From Hymenobacter psoromatis (GTDB lineage: Bacteria; Bacteroidota; Bacteroidia; Cytophagales; Hymenobacteraceae): a stretch of DNA of 64,000 nt. A program made the translations under genes and the position numbers. The stretch covers positions 1,798,001-1,862,000 of the forward strand of contig CP014771.1 of NCBI GenBank assembly GCA_001596155.1, in the 5' to 3' direction. Below the pieces are notes generated by a model. It was not told the DNA's origin and did not search any database. It worked only from the letters and a program-made list of their open reading frames with translations. Positions 37,013 through 45,475 of the stretch are shown in pieces (positions within the stretch are counted from its first letter, which is position 1; every line of letters begins with the position of its first letter).

Positions 37013-37046
37013 GTGAAGTATTTTTGACTTTTATAAAATACTTCAC
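37013..37046. promoter_or_regulatory. Palindromic operator 2 upstream of the XRE gene
   Basis: GTGAAGTATT, 14 nt, AATACTTCAC, identical half-sites to operator 1. It ends 19 nt before the ATG of the XRE gene, where a bound repressor would block transcription or translation start. Confidence 0.75.
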
Positions 37047-37065
37047 ACTTTTTCCCGCTTCCGCA

Positions 37066-37656
37066 ATGCCGCGCCGCGCCCGCCCCTCTGCCCACCTGCT
37101 GGCCCGCGTGCGGGCCTGGTTTGGCCTCTCGCAGGCCGAGCTGGCCCTGTACCTGGGCATCAGCCCGGCGCTGCTCAGCTCGCTGGAAGGGGGCAGCCGG
37201 GCCTTGAGCGCCACCGTGCGCGCGGCCCTGCTGCCGCTGCTGCCCCACCTACCCGCCGCCCCCGAGCCGGCCCCGGCCCCTACCGCCGCCCTAGCCGTCG
37301 GCACCGCCCCGCCCGAAGCTGCCGCCCTGGACCTACGCCGCCGCCAGTGCCAGCAGCGGGCCACTCACCTGCTGGCCCAGGCCGCCGCCCTGGCCGACCA
37401 GGCCCAAGTGGCGCGGCACTGGCAGGCCGCCCTACCCGCCCTGCTGGCCACCGCCACTGCCGAGGCCGCCGCCCCTGCCGAGGCCGCCGCCGCCCCCGAT
37501 GCCGATGCCTTAGCCCGCGCCACCTGGCGCACCGGCTGGCTGCACCGCCACGCCCGCCCCCTGCCCGCCGCCACCGCCACCCAGCACCGCCTGCTGCTGG
37601 CCCGCGCCGCCGGCCTGCTCGCCGAAGCCGCCGCCCTGGCCGAGGGCGGCGGCTAG
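37066..37656 (+). CDS. XRE-type helix-turn-helix regulator with Ala-rich helical tail
   Basis: 196 aa. Residues 8-45 form a helix-turn-helix (RVRAWFGLSQAELALYLGIS, then LLSSLEGGSRALSATVRAAL). The rest is very Ala-rich and predicted helical, with blocks such as CQQRATHLLAQAAALADQAQ, and is probably for dimerisation or ligand response. ATG 37066 was preferred over an upstream in-frame ATG lying inside operator 2. Two identical palindromes in front suggest autoregulation and possibly control of the divergent kinase operon. Confidence 0.72.
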   Translation: MPRRARPSAHLLARVRAWFGLSQAELALYLGISPALLSSLEGGSRALSATVRAALLPLLPHLPAAPEPAPAPTAALAVGTAPPEAAALDLRRRQCQQRATHLLAQAAALADQAQVARHWQAALPALLATATAEAAAPAEAAAAPDADALARATWRTGWLHRHARPLPAATATQHRLLLARAAGLLAEAAALAEGGG

Positions 37657-37745
37657 GGGTGGCTTGGTCGCCCTCCGCGTTGTGCTGTCTCGCCCTCCGC
37701 GGTGCGCCTCCCACCCTCCGCGTTGCGCTGTTTCGCCTCAACGGT

Positions 37746-37871
37746 GCGCCTCATCCCCTAACCCCTTCTCCGAAAAGGAGAAGGGGGACTAGCTCTAGCT
37801 TCTAGCTTTTTTTAGGACTAAAAACTAGTTCCCCTTCTCCTTTTCGGAGAAGGGGCTAGGGGATGAGGCGC
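37746..37871. repeat. Nested palindromic repeat, CCCTAACCCCTTCTCCG type
   Basis: Outer arms of about 47 bp (37746-37792 and 37825-37871) are near-perfect inverted copies. Each arm also contains its own small hairpin (CCCCTTCTCC-GAAAA-GGAGAAGGGG). Imperfect CCCTCCGCG(G/T)TGCGC words (37670-37745) flank it. Non-coding. Confidence 0.8.
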
Positions 37872-37996
37872 ACGCGGAGGGCGAAACTCAACTCTGGGGC
37901 AACCAATTAAAGCAGCATTGGCTTGTCCGAATGCTTAGGCGCTCTATATTTACGGCGTGTTCACCAATTTTTCATTTTTTCAGTTCCCCCAGTAGT

Positions 37997-38408
37997 ATGT
38001 ATTACTCCGCCCTCACCAGCCGCGCCGAGTGCGACACGGCCACCGCCGAAGTTGATTTTGAGTTGCGCACCTACCAGGGCCGCGACGCGGCCGCCGACCT
38101 CAGCACCGAGCGAGCCGGCCGCACCCAGGCCAGCACCACCAGCGAGCTGGCCAAAGTGGAGGCCAAAATAAGCCAGCGCCAACGCCGTGCTGGCCGCCCC
38201 CGGCATCGATGCCGGCCTCACCGAAACCACCGACGAGCTGGCCGCCCTGCAAGTGCAGCGCACCCGCCTGGCCAAGCGCGGCCGCCTGAGCACGGGCGTC
38301 ACGCGCTTCCTGGCCGTGGTCGATAGCGAGCAGGTGGCCCAGCAGGTGGCTACCCTCACCACGGTGAAGGCCGGCATTGCCGCCCACCGCGCCACGCTGC
38401 CCGCCTAG
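37997..38408 (+). pseudogene. Hypothetical helical protein, broken by a frameshift
   Basis: ATG 37997 starts MYYSALTSRAECDTATAEVD and reads well to about 38170 (SELAKVEAKIS). The coding signal then moves one frame over: NAVLAAPGIDAGLTETTDEL, TGVTRFLAVVDSEQVAQQVA, ending HRATLPA and a stop at 38406. Total length is one base more than a multiple of three, so one inserted base or two lost bases near 38170-38185 would explain it. Family unknown. A terminator follows. Confidence 0.6.
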
Positions 38409-38430
38409 CCGGCCCGCCCACTCCCGGCCC

Positions 38431-38473
38431 GCAAAAAGCCCCGGTACCGCCCTGCGGTGCCGGGGCTTTTTGC
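38431..38473 (+). terminator. Terminator after the frameshifted gene
   Basis: A 20-bp stem (38431-38450 with 38454-38473, one G-U pair), with GCAAAAAGCCCC ends giving T5 on either strand. Confidence 0.85.
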
Positions 38474-38897
38474 GGGGGTAGGGGCCAGGCCCCCGCTGCC
38501 CGTGGCACTACCCGGCGAAAGAATATTACGATTCTGATTTTGGCCGCCGCCCCGACCTCAAAAGCTGAGGCTGAGGCTCAAATGTCTTGCGGAAGGCGGC
38601 GGGCGGTGGGTGCTTTGTACTCCCAATCGCTGCGTGGACCGCCAGAATACCAAACACCATCTTTTACTCACATTTCATATTTTGACTTATTCCCGAATAA
38701 AAAATCGGTCATTTTCCAAGCAGTATTTGGAGCTGGAGACGGTGGCTGCACGAAGAACCAGCGGATACCGCCTTAGCCAAGTAAAAAGGTCTTCCCAACT
38801 GCCTGAAGCAGCAAGAATTTTCAGCCATTTCTTATTCGGAAACAAGTCTACTCATTCACTCCATTCATTTTTTTCATCACCCCCAATCTCTTTTCTT
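38474..38897. other. Long leader region of the collagen-like gene
   Basis: About 420 bases. A plus-strand frame is open here but lacks coding character; the real signal peptide starts at 38898. The second half is AT-rich and probably holds the promoter. TATTTTGAC near 38676 is a loose -7 match. Confidence 0.4.
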
Positions 38898-40157
38898 GTG
38901 AAAAAATTTACGCTATCTGCCGCCACCTTGCGTGGCTGGCTGCTGCCCGCCCTGCTCCTCGCCGGAGCTACTACCGCCGCCCAGGCCCAGAATAACATCG
39001 GCATCGGCACCACCACCCCCAATGCCTCGGCTGCCCTCGATGTGAGCAGCACCACCCAGGGCCTGCTTACTCCGCGCCTCACGGCCAGCCAGCGCGGCAG
39101 CATTGCCAGCCCCGCTACCGGCCTGCTCGTGTACCAGACCGACGGCACGGCCGGCTTCTACTTCTACAACGGCACCGCCTGGACGGCCCTGAGCGGCGGC
39201 AGCGGCGGCAGTGGCTCGCAGGGTCCGAAAGGCGATACCGGTGCCGCTGGCCCAAAAGGCGATAAGGGCGACACCGGCGCGGCTGGTTTAGCTGGTTTGG
39301 CGGGCGCAAAAGGCGATAAGGGCGACACCGGCGCGGCTGGTTTGGCGGGTGCGAAAGGCGATAAAGGTGACGCTGGCACGGCCGGTACGAAGGGCGACAA
39401 AGGCGATGCTGGCACCGCCGGCCCAAAAGGTGACAAGGGCGACACCGGCACGGCTGGCACCGCAGGCGCGAAGGGCGATACCGGCGCGGCCGGCGGCCAG
39501 GGTCCGAAAGGGGATGCTGGTACGGCTGGGGCAAAAGGCGATACCGGCGCGGCCGGCTCCAATGGCCAGGGCGTGCCCACCGGCGGCACGGCCGGGCAGG
39601 TGCTGAGCAAGGTGGATGGCACCAACTACAATACGCAGTGGAGCACGCCCACCGGGAGCAGCGGGGCCTACCCCAGCATTGAGTTGAACACCTCTGTAGC
39701 CTCCTCGCAAGCCGTCACTCCTCTTGCAGGGTCAAACACTTATGTACCCCTTGTTTTTTCAAGCAGTAACGGCACAGGGGCAGCCCTTTCCGGGGGTAAT
39801 GCCTGGAACGGCAGCGTCTTCACGGTGGGTAGTGCCGGGGCTGGAACCTATCAGGTTACGGTACAAATGATGCCGATAACCAGTACTGGGACGCTTACCA
39901 ACGTCGGGGTGCAGTATTTTCTCGACAAGAACAACGCTATTGGCAATACCACTTTGGGTACCTATCCCTACGCCCTGAGTACCTATAACCTCAATCCCAG
40001 CGGCTTCAACTACCGCTTCAACTCGACCATCAGCACGGTGATTTACCTGGCGGCCGGCGACCAAATTACTTTTCGCGGCGAAAGTATCAGTACCAGCGCC
40101 ACCGCCTATACCAGCACCGATGGCAGCTCGAACCTGCAAATCGTGCGGCTGAAGTAG
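38898..40157 (+). CDS. Secreted collagen-like (Gly-X-Y) protein with C1q/TNF-like C-terminal domain
   Basis: 419 aa from a GTG start, chosen because it directly gives a signal peptide (KKFTLSAATLRGWLLPALLL, cleavage after AQAQ). Residues 34-100 are the phage-tail-like module found in Bacteroidota proteins (NNIGIGTTTPNASAALDVSS, GLLVYQTDGTAGFYFYN). A Gly-X-Y run (about 115-225) is rich in GDKGDTGAAG and GAKGD. The end is a beta jelly-roll-like domain (FTVGSAGAGTYQVTVQM, VIYLAAGDQITFRG). It probably forms surface trimers. A longer upstream frame exists but lacks coding signal. Confidence 0.82.
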   Translation: MKKFTLSAATLRGWLLPALLLAGATTAAQAQNNIGIGTTTPNASAALDVSSTTQGLLTPRLTASQRGSIASPATGLLVYQTDGTAGFYFYNGTAWTALSGGSGGSGSQGPKGDTGAAGPKGDKGDTGAAGLAGLAGAKGDKGDTGAAGLAGAKGDKGDAGTAGTKGDKGDAGTAGPKGDKGDTGTAGTAGAKGDTGAAGGQGPKGDAGTAGAKGDTGAAGSNGQGVPTGGTAGQVLSKVDGTNYNTQWSTPTGSSGAYPSIELNTSVASSQAVTPLAGSNTYVPLVFSSSNGTGAALSGGNAWNGSVFTVGSAGAGTYQVTVQMMPITSTGTLTNVGVQYFLDKNNAIGNTTLGTYPYALSTYNLNPSGFNYRFNSTISTVIYLAAGDQITFRGESISTSATAYTSTDGSSNLQIVRLK

Positions 40158-40190
40158 CCCCTGGGCTTTATCCCTTAGCTCCTTCCAGCC

Positions 40191-42140
40191 ATGAATCAGT
40201 TTCCTACCCCCTCCCGCCGCCTGACCCTGCTGGGGCTGGGCCTGCTGGCGGCCGGCCCACTGGCCGCCCAAACCATCCTGACCAACAACGGGGCCACCCT
40301 CTTCGTGAACACCGGCGGCGTACTCACTGTGAATGGCGGCCTTGCCCAAACCGGCGCGGCCCGCCTTACCACCACCGGCACGGCCACCGTGAGCGGCGAC
40401 GTGAGCAGCGCCGCCGCCAGCACCCTCGACCTGAGCACCGGCCTGCTGAGCGTGGCCGGCAACGTGGCCCAGGCCGGTACCACCGCCGGCAGCACCGGCA
40501 CGCTGCGCCTGAGCGGCACCGCCGCCCAAAGCCTCGGCCTGAGCGGCGGCACCGTGCCCAACCTCACCGTGGACAAAGCCAGCGGCACCGCCACCCTGGC
40601 CAACGCTGCCCAGGTCGCCCGCGTGCTCACCCTGGCCGATGCCGGCGACCTGGCCACCGGCGGCAACGCCCTGACCCTGCTGAGCAGCGCCACCGGCACG
40701 GCCCTGGTCGTGAACAGCAGCACTGGTATCGTGAGCGGCAACCTCACGGTGCAGCGCTACGTGGATGGCACCCTGAACGCCGGCGCGGGCTACCGCCACT
40801 ACAGCGCCCCGGTGCGTACCACCGTGGCCGACCTGGCTACCCCCGGTTTCACGCCGACCCTCACCCAGAGCTACAACACGAGCGCCACGCCGGGCACCAC
40901 CCTGCCCTTCCCCACGGTGTTTGGCTACGACCAGGCCCGCCTGGCTTCGGCCACCAACAACCTGAGCGCCTTTGACAAGGGCTTCGTGGTGCCGCAAAGC
41001 ACTGATGCCCTCCCCGCCGGCCGGGGCTACGCCGTGAATATTGACGCGGGCCAGCTCGTGGACTTCGTGGGCACGGCCAACAATGGCGACCTGACCCTGC
41101 CCCTGAGCCGGGGCACCGATGCCGCCGCCGGCTGGCAGCTGGTGGGCAACCCCTACCCCGCCCCCCTCGACCTGAGCCAGATGAGCAGCGACCGCACCAA
41201 CCTCGACGCGGCTACCTACGTGGTGCAAAGCAGCGGGCAGTATGCCGGCGGCTACCGCAGCTTCGTGAATGGCCAGAGCACGACGGGCAGCAACAGCCCG
41301 CTCATCGCCAGTAGCCAGGGCTTCTTCGTGCGGGTGAGCAGCGGCCAGACCACCGGCTCGCTCACCTTCCGCAATGCCCAGCGCGTGACCACCTTCGCCG
41401 ACCAGGCCACTTTCCAGCGCACCGCCGCCGACGCCCGCCCCGCCCTGCGCCTCACGCTGGCCGGCAACGGCCTGGCCGATGCCTGGGTGGCCTACGCCGA
41501 AGCCGGGGCTACCCCCGCCTTCGACAGCCAGCTCGACGCGGCCAAGCTGCCCAACACGACCGGCCTGAACCTGAGCAGCGTGGCCGGTGCTGACCAACTC
41601 GCCATTGATGGCCGCCCGGCGTTCACGACCGCCACGGCGCTGCCGCTGGCCGTGGGCGTGCCCGCCGCCGGGGCTTACACCCTCACGGCTTCGGCCCTCG
41701 ACAACCTGCCGGCTGGCCTCACCGCCTACCTGCGCGACGCGCTCACCGGCACCACCACGGCCCTGACCGTGGGCCAGCCCTACAGCTTCTCGGTGAGTGC
41801 CACCCAGGCCGCGGCCCCGCTGACGGGTCGCTTCACGGTGGTCTTCGCGCCGAATACGACCCTGGCTGCCACGCCGGCCGCGCTGGCGGCCGCCGTCACG
41901 CTCTACCCCAACCCCGCCACCGAGCAGGTGACGGTAGCCCTGCCCGGCGTTGCCGGAGCCAGCGCCGTGCAGGTAGAGCTGCTCAACACCCTGGGCCAGG
42001 TGGTGCTGCGCCAGTCGGCCAGCCTGCCCGCGTCCGGCACTACCCTTACCCTACCCACCGCCGGGCTGGCCACGGGGGTGTATGTCGTGCGCCTGACGGC
42101 CGGCGCGCAGCTCATCACCAAGCGCCTCACTATTCAATAA
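40191..42140 (+). CDS. Secreted repeat protein with T9SS type A sorting domain
   Basis: 649 aa. A signal peptide (RRLTLLGLGLLAAGPLAAQ) is followed by about 150 residues of Thr/Gly/Ala-rich beta-helix-like repeats (TNNGATLFVNTGGVLTVNGG, TGTATVSGDVSS). A conserved middle region (HYSAPVRTTVADL, GYAVNIDAG, GWQLVGNPYPAPLDLSQM) marks Bacteroidota surface proteins. The last 80 residues are the T9SS domain (LYPNPATEQVTVALPG, GVYVVRLTAG, KRLTIQ). It begins 33 nt after the collagen-like gene and is probably co-transcribed. Confidence 0.83.
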   Translation: MNQFPTPSRRLTLLGLGLLAAGPLAAQTILTNNGATLFVNTGGVLTVNGGLAQTGAARLTTTGTATVSGDVSSAAASTLDLSTGLLSVAGNVAQAGTTAGSTGTLRLSGTAAQSLGLSGGTVPNLTVDKASGTATLANAAQVARVLTLADAGDLATGGNALTLLSSATGTALVVNSSTGIVSGNLTVQRYVDGTLNAGAGYRHYSAPVRTTVADLATPGFTPTLTQSYNTSATPGTTLPFPTVFGYDQARLASATNNLSAFDKGFVVPQSTDALPAGRGYAVNIDAGQLVDFVGTANNGDLTLPLSRGTDAAAGWQLVGNPYPAPLDLSQMSSDRTNLDAATYVVQSSGQYAGGYRSFVNGQSTTGSNSPLIASSQGFFVRVSSGQTTGSLTFRNAQRVTTFADQATFQRTAADARPALRLTLAGNGLADAWVAYAEAGATPAFDSQLDAAKLPNTTGLNLSSVAGADQLAIDGRPAFTTATALPLAVGVPAAGAYTLTASALDNLPAGLTAYLRDALTGTTTALTVGQPYSFSVSATQAAAPLTGRFTVVFAPNTTLAATPAALAAAVTLYPNPATEQVTVALPGVAGASAVQVELLNTLGQVVLRQSASLPASGTTLTLPTAGLATGVYVVRLTAGAQLITKRLTIQ

Positions 42141-42202
42141 CTCACCATCGGAGCCAGCCCTGGCCAGGGGCTGGCTCCCCTAATAATTTGTCTTTCTGCG
42201 CT

Positions 42203-42403
42203 ATGAAAAACGTCTTTTTCCTACTCTTGTTCCTGGGGCTATCGCAGCTAGCGGCGGCTCAGACCCCCGTCAGCACTGGCCCTACCCCCACCCCGGCCGC
42301 CGGCCCCACGGCCGTACCCATCGATGGGGGAGCCTCCCTGCTGCTGGCCTCCGGCGTGGCCTATGGCCTGCGCCGGCTGCGCCGCCGCCAGCAGTCGTGC
42401 TAA
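42203..42403 (+). CDS. Small PID-CTERM-type sorted protein
   Basis: 66 aa. A signal peptide (MKNVFFLLLFLGLSQLAAAQ) leads a short Thr/Pro spacer. It ends in PIDGGASLLLASGVAYGLRR, where Pro-Ile-Asp-Gly-Gly, a hydrophobic helix and a basic tail form the PID-CTERM sorting signal of Bacteroidota. Such tails suggest processing by a dedicated sortase-like enzyme, which is not in this window. The gene follows two surface-protein genes by 62 nt and ends in a strong terminator. Confidence 0.75.
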   Translation: MKNVFFLLLFLGLSQLAAAQTPVSTGPTPTPAAGPTAVPIDGGASLLLASGVAYGLRRLRRRQQSC

Positions 42404-42474
42404 AAAAGGGCTTACTGCGTAACAGCACTACGTAATTCTCGCTAATCTATCCGCTATAAACACTCTCACGCCTT

Positions 42475-42534
42475 CTGCTAGCCAAAACAAAGCCTCCGTA
42501 GCATTTGCTGCGGAGGCTTTGTTTTGGCTAGCAG
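42475..42534 (+). terminator. Strong terminator of the surface-protein cluster
   Basis: A 24-bp perfect stem (42475-42498 with 42511-42534), 12-nt loop. Confidence 0.85.
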
Positions 42535-42808
42535 TCGAGAGAGGCTAACTTATACTCGCCGCGAAGTGAGTTGCCTTCAACATGCAATTAGTCAGAATAA
42601 AATTCGCTGGAACTTGCGCAAAGAGTTATTTTTTCAGCCCCGCTAGGGCTGGCTATTAACCATTTTGCGTAAATCCTATTTGCTTGAAAGCCTCCGATAT
42701 CGGCTAACAGCTCACTACCTACAGCCCATCCCATTAGGCATTGGGCGATGCCGGCTCAACCCCGGCGGCCGTCCCGTTTGCTTGCCCAGAAGCTGCGCTG
42801 ACAAGGCG
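42535..42808. other. Intergenic region between convergent genes
   Basis: About 270 bases without a gene. CAGCCCCGCTAGGGCTG near 42635 is a hairpin. A plus-strand frame across 42665-43405 is a shadow of the dehydrogenase gene. Confidence 0.45.
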
Positions 42809-44188
42809 CTAGCGGTTTGCAACCGGCTCCTGAATGGCGGGCGGCGGCGCGTTGTATTCGGGGGTGGAAGCGCGCTCTTCGGCGGCGAGCTTCTCGGGCG
42901 CGCTCAGGTCGCGGCGGTGAAAAGGCCGGATGATGAGCCGCAACGCCTGCCCCGAGCTGAAATAGCTGAAGGCCCAGTCCACGAGCGCCACCAGCTTGTT
43001 GCGGAAGCCTACCAGCAGAATAAGGTGAATAAACAGCCACGCCAGCCAGCCCAAAAAGCCGTTGAAGTGAATGCTCTTGGGCAGGTCCACCACGGCTTTA
43101 TTGCGGCTCACGATGGCCATCACGCCCTTGTTGAGATAGGCAAAAGCTTTGGGCTGCTCGCCGCGCAGGAGGCGCTGGAGGTTGTTGGCCAGCAGGCTGG
43201 CCTGCTGCTGGGCCACCGGCGCGAGCATGGGCATTCCCTTGGGCATGTCGGGCGTGACGAGGTTGGCCACGTCGCCGATGGCGAAAATATGGGGTTCGCC
43301 CTCCACTTGGTTCCAGCGGTTGACGGTGATGCGCTTGTTGCGGGTCACTACCGCGTCGGGCAGGCCGGGCACGGCCGCGCCGTTCACGCCGGCCGCCCAG
43401 ATTAGATTACCGGCCTCAATATATTCGGTATCAGAATAATATGCCCGGTCGTTCTCGTACTTTTTGATGGCCGTGTTCAGCCGAATCTCTACCCCCAGCT
43501 TTTCGAGGTAGCGTTGCGCGTCGCGGTGCGAGGCTTCCGACATCGGGTTCAGCACGGCCGGGCTGGCCTCGACCAGGATGATGCGCATCTGGCTCAGGTC
43601 CAGCTCGGGGTAGTCTTTGGGCAGTACGCCCTGGCGCATTTCGGCCAGCGAGCCGCTGATTTCGACGCCCGTCGGGCCGCCGCCCACCACCACTATCGTC
43701 AGCAGCGTCTGCCGATGAGCTGGGTCGTCGGTGAGTACTGCCTGTTCCAGATTCTGGAAGATGAAGCTGCGCAGGTTCAGCGCGTTGGGGATGCTCTTAA
43801 TCTGCATCGCATTTTTTTCGATGCTCTCGATACCGAAAAAATTGGTGAGCGAACCAGTCGCCAGCACCAGGTAGTCGTAGCTGATATCGCCAATGTCGGT
43901 GCGCACCGTTTTCAGGGCCGGGTCCACGGCCTGCACGTCGGCCACCCGAAAAAAGAAGTTCTTCTGGCCCGCGAAAATCTTGCGCACCGGATAGGCAATG
44001 CTGTCGGCCTCCAGCGCGCCGGTGGCCACCTGGTAGAGCAGCGGCTGGAAATTGTGGTAGTTGTTGCGGTCCACCATCACCACCTGCACGGGCGCGCTGG
44101 CCAGCTCCTGCGCCAGCTTGAGGCCCGCGAAGCCGCAGCCGATTATCACCACGCGCGGCTGCGCTGAAACCGGAAGATTTGTATTCAT
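42809..44188 (-). CDS. Type II NADH:quinone dehydrogenase-like flavoprotein
   Basis: 459 aa. It oxidises NADH and reduces quinone without proton pumping, bound to the inner membrane face. FAD motif VVIIGCGFAGLKLAQEL lies near the N-terminus; the NADH motif is VVVGGGPTGVEISGSLAEM, and the second FAD motif is HIFAIGDVANL. The hydrophobic C-terminal segment (FLGWLAWLFIHLILLVGFRN) matches membrane anchoring in NDH-2. The final 30 residues are charged and variable. ATG 44188 was preferred because it immediately precedes the Rossmann fold. It complements the nuoMN complex I genes elsewhere in the window. Confidence 0.9.
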   Translation of the reverse strand: MNTNLPVSAQPRVVIIGCGFAGLKLAQELASAPVQVVMVDRNNYHNFQPLLYQVATGALEADSIAYPVRKIFAGQKNFFFRVADVQAVDPALKTVRTDIGDISYDYLVLATGSLTNFFGIESIEKNAMQIKSIPNALNLRSFIFQNLEQAVLTDDPAHRQTLLTIVVVGGGPTGVEISGSLAEMRQGVLPKDYPELDLSQMRIILVEASPAVLNPMSEASHRDAQRYLEKLGVEIRLNTAIKKYENDRAYYSDTEYIEAGNLIWAAGVNGAAVPGLPDAVVTRNKRITVNRWNQVEGEPHIFAIGDVANLVTPDMPKGMPMLAPVAQQQASLLANNLQRLLRGEQPKAFAYLNKGVMAIVSRNKAVVDLPKSIHFNGFLGWLAWLFIHLILLVGFRNKLVALVDWAFSYFSSGQALRLIIRPFHRRDLSAPEKLAAEERASTPEYNAPPPAIQEPVANR

Positions 44189-44275
44189 CAGAACGAACAA
44201 AAGGTGGCAATTGACTGCCACCTTGCTTAACCCGAAAACCTGGGGTAGGGTTGTAAAAATCCGGCCGCCAGCGAG

Positions 44276-44950
44276 TTAGTAATCTACCCCCTCTTTTTTC
44301 TTGAACGTGCCGTCCTTCACCTGCTTCACGAGCTGGAGCCAGCTGAAGGGGTTCAGCAACGGGTTGTTGCTGTAGGGGTTAGGCGCGGTGCCCATGCGCC
44401 GGTCGAGGTTATACTGCTGCTGCGACATGGTTTGGCGGTAGTTGGCCGTGGGTCCCATCGGCTGCGAGTTGAAAATCTTGCGCATCAGCTCCTGGTTGAG
44501 GTTGTCGGCGGCGGCCGTGCCTTTTTCGTCGGGTAGGCGCAGGGCCAGGAAAGCGCGCTTAAAATCTTTTTCGGTGGCGTAAGGGAAAATGCGCACCTCG
44601 GGCAGCATGGTGGGGTCATCCTGCATCGTCACGATTACCGAAAAGCTTTGGCGCTGATAGTCAGCCGGAATGATGATGGTCTGGTTGCGGTAGCCGAGCG
44701 AGCGAAACACGATGCTGTCGCCGGCCAGCACGGGCATCGAGAAGTAGCCGTAGGCGTTGGAGGTGGTGCCGCGGCCGGCCTTGGGCACATAGACCGACGC
44801 GCCGGGCACGCCCAGCAGGCTGTCGCCGCTGGCCACGATACCCGTAAACTGCACCACGCGGCGCTTGCCCTGGGCCCAGGCATGGGGCGCGGCTAGTAGT
44901 CCGGTCAAGAGTACCAGACTGAGCAGCAAGAGGAAACGACGACTATTCAC
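44276..44950 (-). CDS. Exported protein with carboxypeptidase-like regulatory domain
   Basis: 224 aa. A signal peptide (FLLLLSLVLLTGLLAAPHAWAQ) precedes a CarboxypepD_reg-like beta domain (GVPGASVYVPKAGRGTTSNA, then GYFSMPVLAGDSIVFRSLGY). A C-terminal region with Gln/Asn-rich helices follows (NYRQTMSQQQYNLDRRMG, NPFSWLQLVKQVKDGTFKKK). It is a small periplasmic or outer-membrane-associated protein common in Bacteroidota, of unknown activity. It lies downstream of its own TATATTTG box and divergent from the ArsR gene. Confidence 0.8.
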   Translation of the reverse strand: MNSRRFLLLLSLVLLTGLLAAPHAWAQGKRRVVQFTGIVASGDSLLGVPGASVYVPKAGRGTTSNAYGYFSMPVLAGDSIVFRSLGYRNQTIIIPADYQRQSFSVIVTMQDDPTMLPEVRIFPYATEKDFKRAFLALRLPDEKGTAAADNLNQELMRKIFNSQPMGPTANYRQTMSQQQYNLDRRMGTAPNPYSNNPLLNPFSWLQLVKQVKDGTFKKKEGVDY

Positions 44951-44981
44951 GGCGGGAAGAGGAATTGGGAGGATGCGTTAA

Positions 44982-44989
44982 CAAATATA
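44982..44989 (-). promoter_or_regulatory. -7 box of the exported-protein gene
   Basis: Minus-strand TATATTTG matches TAnnTTTG, 31 nt before the ATG at 44950. Divergent from the box at 45014. Confidence 0.5.
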
Positions 44990-45013
44990 CGAACCTGCCC
45001 GGCCGGACGGTCG

Positions 45014-45021
45014 TACTTTTG
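45014..45021 (+). promoter_or_regulatory. -7 box of the ArsR-type gene
   Basis: TACTTTTG matches TAnnTTTG, 41 nt before the ATG at 45063. Confidence 0.5.
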
Positions 45022-45062
45022 AAGGGCGGAGCCGCGGCCGGCTAAGCCCTTCCTAACGGCAG

Positions 45063-45461
45063 ATGCGCGTAAAACATTTTTCAGTTGCATTCGGGCAGCA
45101 GCTTTTTAAAGCTTTGAGTGACGAAAGCCGCGTGCGCATCCTGCATTTGCTGTGGCGCAACCAGGAAATGGTGGTCGGCGACCTGGAGCAGGTGCTCGAT
45201 TTTACCCAGACCAAAACTTCGCGCCAACTGGCTTATTTAAAGAATGCCAGCCTGGTGAACGTGCGCCGGCTCGATAACTGGATGTATTATTTTCTGCGCG
45301 ACGAGACGGCCGAATTACTTCCGCAAATTCTGGGTTGGATGGAGCGCGACCCACAGCTGATGCGCGACCAGCAAGTGTACCAAACGCTGTGGAACAACCG
45401 CGAGCTGGCGGCCTATAAGATTCAGAACCGCCGCTGGCTGCCCCCTACCCCCCCTCTCTAG
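45063..45461 (+). CDS. ArsR-family winged-helix regulator
   Basis: 132 aa. Winged-helix pattern: FKALSDESRVRILHLLW, VGDLEQVLDFTQTKTSRQLA (recognition helix) and NVRRLDNWMYYFLRD (wing). It lacks the Cys pair of metal-sensing ArsR proteins, so another signal is likely. It heads a compact same-strand run with a 2Fe-2S protein gene (14 nt) and a HAD phosphatase gene (36 nt). The trio is probably one operon. Confidence 0.88.
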   Translation: MRVKHFSVAFGQQLFKALSDESRVRILHLLWRNQEMVVGDLEQVLDFTQTKTSRQLAYLKNASLVNVRRLDNWMYYFLRDETAELLPQILGWMERDPQLMRDQQVYQTLWNNRELAAYKIQNRRWLPPTPPL

Positions 45462-45475
45462 CCCCAACTACCCAG

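Noticed and set aside
36961..37046. CRISPR-like or tRNA-like structure
   Set aside because: Only two palindromic sites, no spacer array, and position fits operators.
38610..38897. N-terminal 96-codon extension of the collagen-like gene
   Set aside because: It lacks coding character and would bury the signal peptide.
39220..39560. Tandem DNA repeat, possible CRISPR-like array
   Set aside because: The periodicity (9 and 18 nt) is Gly-X-Y collagen coding, without fixed repeat-spacer structure.
39759..41597. 612-codon minus-strand frame opposite the T9SS protein gene
   Set aside because: It is Gly/Ala/His-rich with no domain. It is the complement of a repetitive Thr/Gly gene that has a signal peptide and sorting domain.
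42665..43405. Plus-strand frame opposite the end of the NADH dehydrogenase gene
   Set aside because: It has no family signs, while the minus strand carries a complete flavoprotein.
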